Part shown: positions 8,923 through 17,498 of the stretch, piece by piece
Numbering within the stretch: position 1 is the first letter of the stretch
Layout: every line of letters begins with the position of its first letter
DNA from: a virus
DNA length: 54,190 nucleotides
Reading direction: 5' to 3' (one strand)
IMG/VR virus record: IMGVR_UViG_3300010370_000050
Location: 1-54,190 of that record
The notes under the pieces: generated by a model
The model's input: the letters and a program-made list of their open reading frames with translations, nothing else
The model's database searches: none
Told to the model about the DNA's origin: nothing
Position numbers and translations under genes: made by a program

Positions 8923-9383
8923 TGACCAGAACCAAAGTAGCCGGTCTGGCCCTGAGCGCAGCGGCCCTGGTTTCTATCGCCCTTCATGAGGGCTATTCCG
9001 ATAGAGCCTATCAACCAGTACCAGGCGATAAGCAGACGATCGGGTTTGGAACCACGGAGGGTGTTAAGCCTGGTGATACGATCACCCCGCCAAAGGCCCT
9101 AGAACGCGCTCTACGCGACGTTCAGAAGTTTGAAGGGGCTATCAAGGACTGCGTCAAAGTTCCGCTCTACCAGCACGAATACGACGCTTACATCAGCTTC
9201 TCGTACAACATTGGATCCTCCGCCTTCTGTAATTCAACCCTCGTGAAGAAGTTAAATGCAGGGGATTACGAAGGTGCGTGTGCAGAGATCCGTCGCTGGG
9301 TGATGTTTCAGGGCAAGCCTCTACAGGGCTTGGTTAATCGTCGTGAAGCCGAATACAAGAAGTGCATCGGTGGATCCGTTTGA
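8922..9383 (+). CDS. Signal-anchor-release endolysin (phage lysozyme)
   Basis: The protein has 153 residues. Residues 5-21 are a weakly hydrophobic Ala/Gly-rich segment directly before the catalytic Glu, as in SAR endolysins that are exported by Sec and later released. The glycoside-hydrolase-24 core follows: E23, then the metal-loop-like VPGD with D36, T39 and GFGTT. Downstream are ALERAL, FSYNIGSSAF and RRWV-type lysozyme motifs. The Glu-Asp-Thr spacing differs from the canonical E-x8-D-x5-T, as in the VxGDxPT subfamily of proteobacterial phages. The TGATG overlap with the holin and the spanins downstream support the role. Confidence 0.9.
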   Translation: MTRTKVAGLALSAAALVSIALHEGYSDRAYQPVPGDKQTIGFGTTEGVKPGDTITPPKALERALRDVQKFEGAIKDCVKVPLYQHEYDAYISFSYNIGSSAFCNSTLVKKLNAGDYEGACAEIRRWVMFQGKPLQGLVNRREAEYKKCIGGSV

Positions 9384-9394
9384 AGGAGATCCGC

Positions 9395-9895
9395 GTGGAG
9401 GCTTTGGCAGTTCGCATCCTCATCTTTGTTCTTGTGGTGCTTGCTTCCCTTGGCGGCGGTTACTTGAAAGGCCGGTCGGACGCCAACAGTGGATGGGAGA
9501 AGAAAGCCCTGGAGATGGAAACCGCTTCGCAGAGAAAGTTAGCGGAGGTCACCTCTCAAGTCAGGAAGGTGGAGTTCGAGGCTCAGGAGAGTCTGAGCGC
9601 TCTGTCAGCGAAACACAGCAAGGAGACGAAGGATGCCAAGGCTAAGTCGGATCGTGTTCTTTCTGACGTTCGTGCTGGTGCTTACCGGCTGTCAGTCCCT
9701 GCCCTCCGTTGTCGAGACGCCGAAGCCCTCTATCCCACCACTCCCCGCGGAGATCGGACAGAAGCGAGAGCCGAACTTGCAACAGAGGCTGCTGCAACTC
9801 TTGTCTCCATCGCCGCAGAAGGAGACGACGCAATCAGGCAGTTAAACGCCTGTATCTCTGCCTACAACGACATCCGTGAGCGATTCAACAAATGA
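9395..9895 (+). CDS. Inner-membrane spanin (Rz-like)
   Basis: This 166-residue protein has an N-terminal transmembrane segment at about residues 5-23 (AVRILIFVLVVLASLGGGYL). A long periplasmic charged helix follows (WEKKALEMETASQRKLAEVT), and the C-terminal part contains AYRLSVPALRC and a late Cys. This is the typical i-spanin layout. GTG 9395 is chosen because AAGGAGAT at 9383-9390 precedes it at ideal spacing. The o-spanin gene at 9633-9845 is wholly nested in another frame. The pair links inner and outer membranes in the last lysis step, which requires a Gram-negative host. Confidence 0.9.
   Translation: MEALAVRILIFVLVVLASLGGGYLKGRSDANSGWEKKALEMETASQRKLAEVTSQVRKVEFEAQESLSALSAKHSKETKDAKAKSDRVLSDVRAGAYRLSVPALRCRDAEALYPTTPRGDRTEARAELATEAAATLVSIAAEGDDAIRQLNACISAYNDIRERFNK
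9633..9845 (+). CDS. Outer-membrane spanin lipoprotein (Rz1-like), nested in Rz
   Basis: This 70-residue lipoprotein lies entirely inside the Rz gene in another frame. It has a signal peptide with a lipobox ending LTGC (Cys20), then a proline-rich stretch (TPKPSIPPLPAEIG) and a polar tail. AAGGAGACGAAGG precedes its ATG. These are the hallmarks of an embedded Rz1 o-spanin. It should be lipidated, sent to the outer membrane and bind the C-terminus of the inner-membrane spanin. Confidence 0.92.
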   Translation: MPRLSRIVFFLTFVLVLTGCQSLPSVVETPKPSIPPLPAEIGQKREPNLQQRLLQLLSPSPQKETTQSGS

Positions 9896-11841
9896 CAGTC
9901 ATTAGCGTCAAAGCATTCGGTGGACTGAGACCCATCTCTCAGCCACGTCTCTTGGATTCGTCTGAGGCCCAGGTTGCACAGAACGTCAAGCTGGTTTCTG
10001 GTGCGCTTGTTCCTATGAAAGGCACGAACGTCCTTAAGGCGACCACCAGTGCAAATCCGCAGACCATCTTCCGCTATGGGACTTCCGCGACTGAAACCAA
10101 CTACTGGCTCGAGTTCACCGGAGATGTGGACGTGGTCAAGTCTCCGATTGCTGGTGACCAGTACGACCGTCTCTATTGGACTGATGGCGTCCTTCCTCGT
10201 TACGCACCGAATAGCCTAATCGTCTCTGGCGCTTCTTATCCCGGGGCCTCCTATCAGCTTGGCATTCCGGCTCCCAGCACAGCTCCCACGATCTCAAACT
10301 ACACGGCTCCTGCCACCTTCACGATCGTCTCCAGGGACTACGTGATCTTCTTCTTCAACCCAACGACCAGTGCTCAAACAACAGCCACCAGGGTTGTCCC
10401 GGTCCAAGCGGTGGATGGAGAAGACGTCATCCTGAAGGATATGCCTGTTTCCACGGTGACCGGTTTCACGCAACTGAAGATCTACCGCAAGGTTTCAGGA
10501 ACCTTCCGCCTTGTGGCGACCATTGACCAGACCCAAACCTCTTACACGGATGCAGCTACCGATGCTTCCCTTGCGAGTGCGACTGCTGCGCCAACAGTCA
10601 CTAACGTCACGACTTCGTTCACGATCGAAGGCAAAATCCCTACTCGAGTGGTTCCTGAAGCCAGAACCTACGTCTACACCTACGTCACCGCCTACGGAGA
10701 AGAAGGTCCTCCTTCTGCCGCCTCTGCATTGGTGAATCTGGATCCAGCTCAGTCCGTCACGGTCACCGTCCCCTCAGGTTCTCCAAACGGTTCCTACAAC
10801 ATCACCAACAAGCGGATCTACAGATCCTCCACAGTAGGTTCTGCAGCCCAATTCCAGTTCGTTGCTGAGATTCCCCTCGCTACAGGCTCTTACGTGGATT
10901 CTGTGGCCCAGGCAAACCTTGGTGAGATCCTTCCCTCAGAAGACTGGGTTGCCCCTCCTGCCGGTCTTAAGGGCCTCAAGCTCATGGCCAATGGGGTTGG
11001 AGTTGGATTCGTTGGAAGGACCCTGTACCTCTCTGAGCCTTATCTGCTTCACGCATGGCCTCACCAGTACTCGGTTGATAGCGACATCGTGGGCCTGGGT
11101 GTGTTTGGTCAGAGTGTTGTTGTGCTGACAAAGGGTAACCCTTATGTCTTCAACGGCGTCGATCCTGCCGCGATGTCAGAGACAAGGCTTGCTGCACCGC
11201 AGTCCTGCACATCCAAGCAGTCCATCGTGGATATGGGTGACGGGGTTCTGTACGCCTCACCTGATGGTCTTGTGATGATCAATCCTGGTGGCGTTTCTCT
11301 GATCACAGAGAAGCTCTACTCCAGGGAACAGTGGCAAGCCTTTAACCCATCGAGCATCCGTGGCTCCGTCTACAACGGTCGCTATGTCATGAGCTATGAC
11401 GCAAGCGGTACTCGCGGGATTGTGATGCTTGACTTCACTGGACAAGGCGCAATCCTCACGACATCGAACATCAATTCATCCACTGCGATCACTGCTTCGT
11501 TCTACGACGCTACAACCGACACGCTGTACTTCGCACAAGGCGCGAATATCGTCCGCTTTGATAGAGGTTCGAACCTCACGTCCACTTGGAAGAGCAAGGT
11601 TTTCCGGCTTCCCTTTGAGGACAACTTCGCTATTGCCCAAGTCCAGGCTGAGTCTTATCCGGTGACCTTCAAGGTCTATGGGGATGGGACCCTTCGCCAC
11701 ACAGAGACCGTCGCAAGCAGTAAGGAATTCCGCTTGCCTTCAGGGTTCCGGTGCAGGGACTGGGAGTTCCAGATCGAAGGCTCTGCCACCGTGACTGAGG
11801 TCGCGATTGCCAACTCTGTTGCTGAATTGAGGGGCGTATGA
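9892..11841 (+). CDS. Tail nozzle / DNA stabilisation protein
   Basis: The protein has 649 residues and is almost entirely beta. It begins VKAFGGLRPISQPRLL, typical of podovirus proteins related to the tail-tubular-B nozzle and to P22-like stabilisation proteins. Blade-like repeats include YRKVSGTFRLVATI and YRSSTVGSAAQFQFVAEI. A central section has AWPHQYSVDSDIVGLGVFG and YVFNGVDPAAMS, the usual signature of this family. It overlaps Rz by ATGA and the tip protein by ATGA. Role: extends the head-tail connector and retains packaged DNA. Confidence 0.8.
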   Translation: MTVISVKAFGGLRPISQPRLLDSSEAQVAQNVKLVSGALVPMKGTNVLKATTSANPQTIFRYGTSATETNYWLEFTGDVDVVKSPIAGDQYDRLYWTDGVLPRYAPNSLIVSGASYPGASYQLGIPAPSTAPTISNYTAPATFTIVSRDYVIFFFNPTTSAQTTATRVVPVQAVDGEDVILKDMPVSTVTGFTQLKIYRKVSGTFRLVATIDQTQTSYTDAATDASLASATAAPTVTNVTTSFTIEGKIPTRVVPEARTYVYTYVTAYGEEGPPSAASALVNLDPAQSVTVTVPSGSPNGSYNITNKRIYRSSTVGSAAQFQFVAEIPLATGSYVDSVAQANLGEILPSEDWVAPPAGLKGLKLMANGVGVGFVGRTLYLSEPYLLHAWPHQYSVDSDIVGLGVFGQSVVVLTKGNPYVFNGVDPAAMSETRLAAPQSCTSKQSIVDMGDGVLYASPDGLVMINPGGVSLITEKLYSREQWQAFNPSSIRGSVYNGRYVMSYDASGTRGIVMLDFTGQGAILTTSNINSSTAITASFYDATTDTLYFAQGANIVRFDRGSNLTSTWKSKVFRLPFEDNFAIAQVQAESYPVTFKVYGDGTLRHTETVASSKEFRLPSGFRCRDWEFQIEGSATVTEVAIANSVAELRGV

Positions 11842-14800
11842 GTCGCGAGACAAAAGTCCCCCAGATCCCTGCGATCACCAAAGACAATGTCACTGAGGTT
11901 CTTCAGGCGATCAAAGACATCCTCGAGGTCCGTGAAGGCGCTCGTGGCGATGCTCTCGATGAAAACGCCACCTTTCGAGATCTTCTTGCTCTACGCCTTG
12001 TTGAGTCTGGTGGTTCTATCAGTCGTGCTTCGGTTGGTGGCAATGGTTCTGTACCCGTTCTTCCGCCTGGTTCGTTCGGTGATGGCTATGACCCGAACTC
12101 GGATCTGACCGCACCCCCTGCTCCAACGAACCTCATTGCCCGTCCAGGGATCACGACGGTCCTTCTGTTCTGGGACAACGCCGCCTACAGAAACCACGCC
12201 TACACGGAGATCTGGCGCTCTGAGACCGACACCCTTGGTGATGCGGTCCGTGTCGCTACAACCGCTGCCTTCTCGTACTCTGATGCCGTCCAAGAGGGTA
12301 CGACCTACTACTACTGGGTGCGCTTTGTTTCGGTGACCAATGTCATCGGTCCATACAACGCCACCTCAGGAACCATCGCAGAGACCCGCTATGAGGTCGC
12401 CAAGCTCTTAAACGTCCTGTCTGGACAGATCACTGAGTCCCAGCTCTATACGGACCTTGGAGCCAGGATTGACCTGATTGACGGGCCTATTGGTTTGGTC
12501 GGCTCGGTGAACGCCAGGATCGGTGCGGTTCAGACTCAGGTGAATGACCTGGCCGGGACGTCTGAGTACGACAACGGCACCACCTATCAAGCCAACGCCA
12601 TCGTCAAATACAACGGTGGTCTGTATCGCGCCAAGTCAACCACGACCGGGAACCTTCCGACCAACACCACGTACTGGGACAAGATCGGGGACTACTCCTC
12701 CATCGGTGAAGCTGTCGCTGGGCTAGCGGTCCAGATGACGGATCGCTACACAAAGGCGGAGACTAACTCTGCGATCTCCTCTGCCACTTCGAGTTTGGTC
12801 TCATCGAATACGTTGAACCAGGCTCTTGGCCAGAAGAACCGCACCTACCGCCAAGCGAACCAACCTGACCCTGGGAGCTCAACTGCCGGTGATCTTTGGT
12901 TTGACTCTGACGACAACAACAAAGCCTATCGGTTCAATGGGACCGTATGGGAAGCGACTGATGACGCAAGGATCGGGTCAACGCTCGCGTCCCTGACTAA
13001 TGACTACTACACCAAAACGTCAACCGACCAGGCGATTGCTAGTGCCACATCCACCCTGGTCAGCAGCACAGCTCTGTCCAATGCCCTTGCAAACTACACG
13101 ACCACCGCTGGGCTGACGGCCAACTACTACACGAAGACTGCGACCGATCAAGCGATCAGCGCGGCAACAGCGAACCTTGTCTCGTCATCCACCCTGAACA
13201 ATTACGTTCAGACAGCGACCCTTACAACCAACTACTACACGAAGACCCAGACTGACGGAGCGATCTCCAATTCATCCTCGTTCCTTGTGGCGCGGATGGA
13301 TACCTCCTCGTCCAAGGTTTTCTACCAGACCGCCGCTCCTGTTCGTCGTGGCTACGACTCAAACAATGTCTCCCTGCCTCTGATCACCAATGACGTATGG
13401 GTGGACACCGACGACGGCAATAAGCAGTACCGCTGGAATGGAACGTCCTGGGTTGAGTCCACCGATACAAGGATCCAAGACGCTTTCAATGCCGCTGCTG
13501 CAGCCCAAGCTTCTGCTGACGGGACGATTAAGACCTACTTCCAGACTAGCCCGCCAACAGGACTGACGACTGGAGATGTTGGCGATCTCTGGTTCGACAC
13601 TGACGATACGAACAAGATTTACCGATGGAACGGTTCAAGCTGGTCAGCAGCTCAGGACACCAGGATCGCAACCGCAATTGCTGATGCGTCCAATGCGCTG
13701 TCCACCTCTCAGACCAAGATCACCACGTTTTTCCAGACCTCTCAGCCCACCGCAACAACGGTTGGAGACCTCTGGATTGATACCGATGACAGCAACCAGC
13801 CATATCGCTGGAACGGGTCTTCGTGGGTCAGCATCAGGGACGGGAACATTGCAGCGGTTGACGCTCGGGTAACCAATGTAGAGCGAGCCAAGATCGGCTA
13901 TGTGACCAGGAATTCCACCGGTCTGGCCTTTGAGGGCAACGGCTCCTTTGTTGTGTATCCGGTAGCTACATACCCGGATGCAAACTACCCTGAATACGCC
14001 GCAAACCGCACCACGATCATTGACAAGGTTGGCGTGGACCGTTGGAACGCTTCTTTCCCAGCGGACCAGGTTACATGGCGCATCGGGCTTCCGATGTCCA
14101 CTGCCGTCAAGCAGGTCTCTGTATCCGATGGTTCACAGAGCCTGACGCTTGAGCAAAGGTTCACCGCCCAGAAGAACACCAACGACACATTAACCGGTCA
14201 GTACACCGTCAAGATCGATGCTAACGGCCATGTGTCTGGCTTTGGTCTGGCAAGTGGCGCGGTTAACGGAACGCCGACCTCGTCCTTCATCGTCAGGGCA
14301 GACCGGTTTGCACTAGCTTCCCCGACTGACACATCAAACCCACTAGGAACGCTGAGCCCAACGCAGTCCAGCATGCCGTTCATGGTCTTCACGACCCCAA
14401 CAACGATCACGATCGGGGGCAAGACCAAGACTTATCCGGCAGGCGTGTGGATGAACGCCGCATTCATTGCGAATGCCACCATCGATTCGGCTCACATTGA
14501 AAGCCTGACTGCCAACAAGATCACCGCAGGGGAAATTTCAGCAGCCGTTTCAATGACGGCACCGGTCCTTAAGTACGGTCCAAGCTATGCCTTTGGCAAC
14601 ACAGGATTCTTCCTTGGTGATGACGGAGGCACACCTAAGTTCTACGTCGGTAACGGCAGTGACAGGTACATCAAGTGGGATGGAAGTCAGGCCACGATCT
14701 CCGGTCTGATCTACGCAGGTGGCGGTCAGATCGGCGGGATCAACATCGCCGGTGGCGGGATCTCAAGCGCCAACTATATCGACGGTTCCGCTGGGTTTGC

Positions 14801-15437
14801 CATGAACTTCGAGGGGTATGCCCAGTTCAATAACGTCTCTGTTCGAGGAAACGTCGTTGCAACGTCAGGGACGATTGGCGGAAACGTCATTGACTCAACG
14901 GGCGTTAGATCGTCCAACTACGCTGCAGGTTCTGCCGGTTGGAGGATCAACTCAAGCGGAAGTGCTGAGTTCAGGAACATCATCGCTCGTGGCGACATTG
15001 AAGCTTCGACCCTCAAAGCCAATACGGTCATGGTCGAGACGCTCAACATCAACGGCAATGCGGTCACGGTGCCGTTCTTCTCCAATAGCGCAGGCGGAAC
15101 GTTCACCTCATCAGCCGCCTTCTCGTTCGATACAAGCTCTCAGAACCTGGTATCCGGGACCCTATTGATGGTCACGGCTGTAGCCGAGATCAACAACGTT
15201 GCATTTGGCGGTGGGTTCAAGGGCGCTGCCATGCAAATCATTATGTATGGCCCATCCAACGCCTTGGTCTGTAGGACTGGGATTTCTTACAACAACTATG
15301 GAGTGATCGTAACGAGCGGCGGTGTTTTAATACCAACCACCGGAAGCTACTACTTGCACATTGATGTTTACACAACAGATGCATCAAGCGGAACCGTCAC
15401 AAGCGTTGCGGTTTCAGGATTTGGGGGTAAGCGATGA
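11838..15437 (+). CDS. Central tail fibre / tip protein with J-like C-terminus
   Basis: The protein has 1199 residues. A fibronectin-III-like domain occupies about residues 92-185 (PPAPTNLIARPG, TTYYYWVRFVS). A carbohydrate-binding-like module follows at about 235-285 (YDNGTTYQANAIVKYNGGLY, LPTNTTYW). Then come YYTKTxTDQAIS repeats interleaved with four DLWFDTDDxNKxYRWNGxxW modules. The C-terminal part (ERAKIGYVTRNSTG, TVMVETLNINGNAVTVP) resembles the end of lambda J-type host-specificity proteins. The mosaic suggests a trimeric central straight fibre that contacts the host. It overlaps its neighbours by ATGA at both ends. Confidence 0.82.
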   Translation: MSRETKVPQIPAITKDNVTEVLQAIKDILEVREGARGDALDENATFRDLLALRLVESGGSISRASVGGNGSVPVLPPGSFGDGYDPNSDLTAPPAPTNLIARPGITTVLLFWDNAAYRNHAYTEIWRSETDTLGDAVRVATTAAFSYSDAVQEGTTYYYWVRFVSVTNVIGPYNATSGTIAETRYEVAKLLNVLSGQITESQLYTDLGARIDLIDGPIGLVGSVNARIGAVQTQVNDLAGTSEYDNGTTYQANAIVKYNGGLYRAKSTTTGNLPTNTTYWDKIGDYSSIGEAVAGLAVQMTDRYTKAETNSAISSATSSLVSSNTLNQALGQKNRTYRQANQPDPGSSTAGDLWFDSDDNNKAYRFNGTVWEATDDARIGSTLASLTNDYYTKTSTDQAIASATSTLVSSTALSNALANYTTTAGLTANYYTKTATDQAISAATANLVSSSTLNNYVQTATLTTNYYTKTQTDGAISNSSSFLVARMDTSSSKVFYQTAAPVRRGYDSNNVSLPLITNDVWVDTDDGNKQYRWNGTSWVESTDTRIQDAFNAAAAAQASADGTIKTYFQTSPPTGLTTGDVGDLWFDTDDTNKIYRWNGSSWSAAQDTRIATAIADASNALSTSQTKITTFFQTSQPTATTVGDLWIDTDDSNQPYRWNGSSWVSIRDGNIAAVDARVTNVERAKIGYVTRNSTGLAFEGNGSFVVYPVATYPDANYPEYAANRTTIIDKVGVDRWNASFPADQVTWRIGLPMSTAVKQVSVSDGSQSLTLEQRFTAQKNTNDTLTGQYTVKIDANGHVSGFGLASGAVNGTPTSSFIVRADRFALASPTDTSNPLGTLSPTQSSMPFMVFTTPTTITIGGKTKTYPAGVWMNAAFIANATIDSAHIESLTANKITAGEISAAVSMTAPVLKYGPSYAFGNTGFFLGDDGGTPKFYVGNGSDRYIKWDGSQATISGLIYAGGGQIGGINIAGGGISSANYIDGSAGFAMNFEGYAQFNNVSVRGNVVATSGTIGGNVIDSTGVRSSNYAAGSAGWRINSSGSAEFRNIIARGDIEASTLKANTVMVETLNINGNAVTVPFFSNSAGGTFTSSAAFSFDTSSQNLVSGTLLMVTAVAEINNVAFGGGFKGAAMQIIMYGPSNALVCRTGISYNNYGVIVTSGGVLIPTTGSYYLHIDVYTTDASSGTVTSVAVSGFGGKR

Positions 15438-15994
15438 TTATGTTTGCGCGGTATGACGCGAATGGTCGGTACACCTGGTACGGCAACGCGGGTTCTGATA
15501 CGGAGCTAAACGAACCTGGGGTCTACGTTGGCCTAGTTGACATCTACAGGCAGTACCACGATGTGGCCACGAACAGGCCGGTCAATATCCCAGCCAAGCC
15601 CTCACTAAATCACGTCTTTGACTACGCCCTTAAGCAGTGGGTTGACCCAAGGACCCTGGATCAGATCAAAGCAGCCCAGTGGGAACTCATCAAAGCGGCT
15701 CGAGATGCCGCTGAGTTCAGTTCGTTTATCTGGGATGGGTCGGAGTTCGACGCAGACGCCTTGAGTCAGCAGCGAATCATTGGGGCAGCTCAGCTTGCCG
15801 AGATCAACCCAGCCTTCGAGATCGACTGGACCCTGGCAGACAACTCCGTCAGGACCCTGAATGCAGCCCAGATGAAGTCAGTGGGCACCGCCCTTGGCGC
15901 TCACGTCAATGCCCAGCACGTCAAGGCTCGAGGGCTTAGGACACAGATTGAAAACGCAACCACCCGCGCAGAAGTCGAGGCGGTGACCTGGTAA
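15434..15994 (+). CDS. Tail fibre assembly-like protein (DUF4376 type)
   Basis: The protein has 186 residues. The N-terminal third is a beta hairpin region (FARYDANGRYTWYGN). The C-terminal two-thirds are helical with the pattern KAARDAAEFSSFIWDGSEFD, QQRIIGA and the closing ARGLRTQIENATT, which match the DUF4376 domain found in fibre assembly proteins. It overlaps the tip gene by ATGA, consistent with a chaperone or cap for that fibre. No enzymatic motif is expected or seen. Confidence 0.78.
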   Translation: MIMFARYDANGRYTWYGNAGSDTELNEPGVYVGLVDIYRQYHDVATNRPVNIPAKPSLNHVFDYALKQWVDPRTLDQIKAAQWELIKAARDAAEFSSFIWDGSEFDADALSQQRIIGAAQLAEINPAFEIDWTLADNSVRTLNAAQMKSVGTALGAHVNAQHVKARGLRTQIENATTRAEVEAVTW

Positions 15995-15999
15995 GGACT

Positions 16000-16446
16000 A
16001 TGAACGACGACGAATACTTGATGCACTGCCTCCATGGAGACCGTGACGCTTACGACTTTTGCAAACAGATTGTGATGATCTCCAACGTTTGGGATGACCT
16101 GATTGACCAGGACAAGACAATCCCAGCAGAGATGATCAACAAGGCGTTTTACGCATCTCTCATTGAGATTCCATGCAACCCGTTCTTCCAACGGTTCATT
16201 TCGGTTCTTACCCCGATCATGGCCAACGGGATCATGAACTGGCACATCTCTAACACACTAGTGACCAAAGGTGAAAGAGCTTTGGAGATAGCCCACGTCT
16301 TGAGATACTCAGCCGGGGATGTAATTTGTCAGTGCGTGTTGTTAATTGGTGGAATGGATTGGGCAAGGCAGGTTTGTCCTGAACTAAGGATGCGCATTCA
16401 AAAGGATTCATTGGAGAATTTCAAAAAGGAAGTCAGCCATGCGTAG
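16000..16446 (+). CDS. Hypothetical phage protein
   Basis: This 148-residue, mostly helical protein begins MNDDEYLMHCLHGDRDAYDF, followed by ISNVWDDLIDQDK. A DDLID acidic cluster is notable, but the rest does not look like a terpene synthase. The same short family appears between fibre and ejection-protein genes of related podoviruses as far as I recall, without a known role. Its 3' end overlaps the following ejection-protein gene by 8 bases. Confidence 0.65.
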   Translation: MNDDEYLMHCLHGDRDAYDFCKQIVMISNVWDDLIDQDKTIPAEMINKAFYASLIEIPCNPFFQRFISVLTPIMANGIMNWHISNTLVTKGERALEIAHVLRYSAGDVICQCVLLIGGMDWARQVCPELRMRIQKDSLENFKKEVSHA

Positions 16447-17497
16447 TTTCAAAGACATCATCTACGGCTGGTTCTGGAAGTACCTGACCAAGACTGGTCT
16501 GGTTATGTGCATCGACCTTGGTGGGGATGCTCCGGAACCGGATCCTCTCATCGGTCAAGCTGCAAAGCAAAACGCCGAACTCGGCAAAGAAGCCCTCGAT
16601 TTCTACAAGACGGTCTATGAGACAGACCTTAAGCCCATGCAGAAAGAGCAGATGGCTCTTGCTAAGGGCTTGGTCACCGACTACCTCGCGGACCGTCAGA
16701 CGCAGCGTGACTTTGCTGCCAGACAGAACGCCTACTACGAGGACACTTATCAGCCGATCGAACGTCGTATGGCTCAAGAGGCCATGGACTACGACAGCGC
16801 TGGGAACATCGCTCGTCGTCAGGGGATCGCTGCTGCCGGGGTGAACCAACAGTTCTCGAACGCTCGTGACCAGGGTATCCGTGCCCTGACCCGGATGGGC
16901 GTGAACCCCAACAGTTCAGCCTTTGCTCGAGCCAATGACCGACTGACTAATGCTCAGGCTCTGGCTTCCGCGGGAGCCCAGACCGGTGCTGCCTTCGACA
17001 CCGTAGATCGTGGGATCGCCCTTCGAGCTGGTGTCGCTAACTTCGGTCGGAACATGCCCAACACCGCTGCTCAGTACTTTGGACTGGCGAATCAGACAGG
17101 TGGCATGGCAAGCAACATATCCGCTCAGCAGATGGACGCAGCTCGTGCCAATGCAGGGATGGTTGGACAAGGGTTCAACACCGCGATCTCAGGCAACCAG
17201 TCCGCTGGGAACCTCATGCTCGGTGACTTCCAAGGCCGGATGCAGGGCTACCAGGCTGATCAGCAAGCGATGTCTGGACTCTTCCAGGGTCTCGGGATGT
17301 TGGGTGGTGCCTACCTTGGTATGCCCCCGCTCAAACGGGCTAAGGGTGGTGAGGTCGAAGGGCCAGGTACGTCAACCTCGGACAGCATCCCGGCAATGCT
17401 CTCTGATGGCGAATACGTCATCAACGCTGCCGCGGTCAAGAAGGTCGGTACCGACTTCCTCGACAAGATCAACAAGATGGGTTTGAAAGGAAACTGA
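16439..17497 (+). CDS. Internal virion / DNA ejection protein A
   Basis: This 352-residue protein is helical and rich in Ala, Gln and Gly (FAARQNAYYEDTYQPIERRM, RRQGIAAAGVNQQFSNARDQ). A Gly/Ala-rich C-terminal stretch (LFQGLGMLGGAYLGMP) is followed by GGEVEGPGTSTSDSIPAMLS and DGEYVINAAAVKKVG. This C-terminal motif is widespread in phage tape-measure and ejection proteins. Together with the next two genes it forms the set expected for podovirus ejection proteins, which leave the capsid ahead of the DNA and build a channel across the cell envelope. Confidence 0.75.
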   Translation: MRSFKDIIYGWFWKYLTKTGLVMCIDLGGDAPEPDPLIGQAAKQNAELGKEALDFYKTVYETDLKPMQKEQMALAKGLVTDYLADRQTQRDFAARQNAYYEDTYQPIERRMAQEAMDYDSAGNIARRQGIAAAGVNQQFSNARDQGIRALTRMGVNPNSSAFARANDRLTNAQALASAGAQTGAAFDTVDRGIALRAGVANFGRNMPNTAAQYFGLANQTGGMASNISAQQMDAARANAGMVGQGFNTAISGNQSAGNLMLGDFQGRMQGYQADQQAMSGLFQGLGMLGGAYLGMPPLKRAKGGEVEGPGTSTSDSIPAMLSDGEYVINAAAVKKVGTDFLDKINKMGLKGN

Positions 17498-17498
17498 T

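Noticed and set aside
8922-9383. Endolysin thought to be inactive because the canonical E-x8-D-x5-T spacing is not met
   Set aside because: The VPGDKQT arrangement fits a known variant lysozyme subfamily with Asp placed later, and all other motifs are intact.
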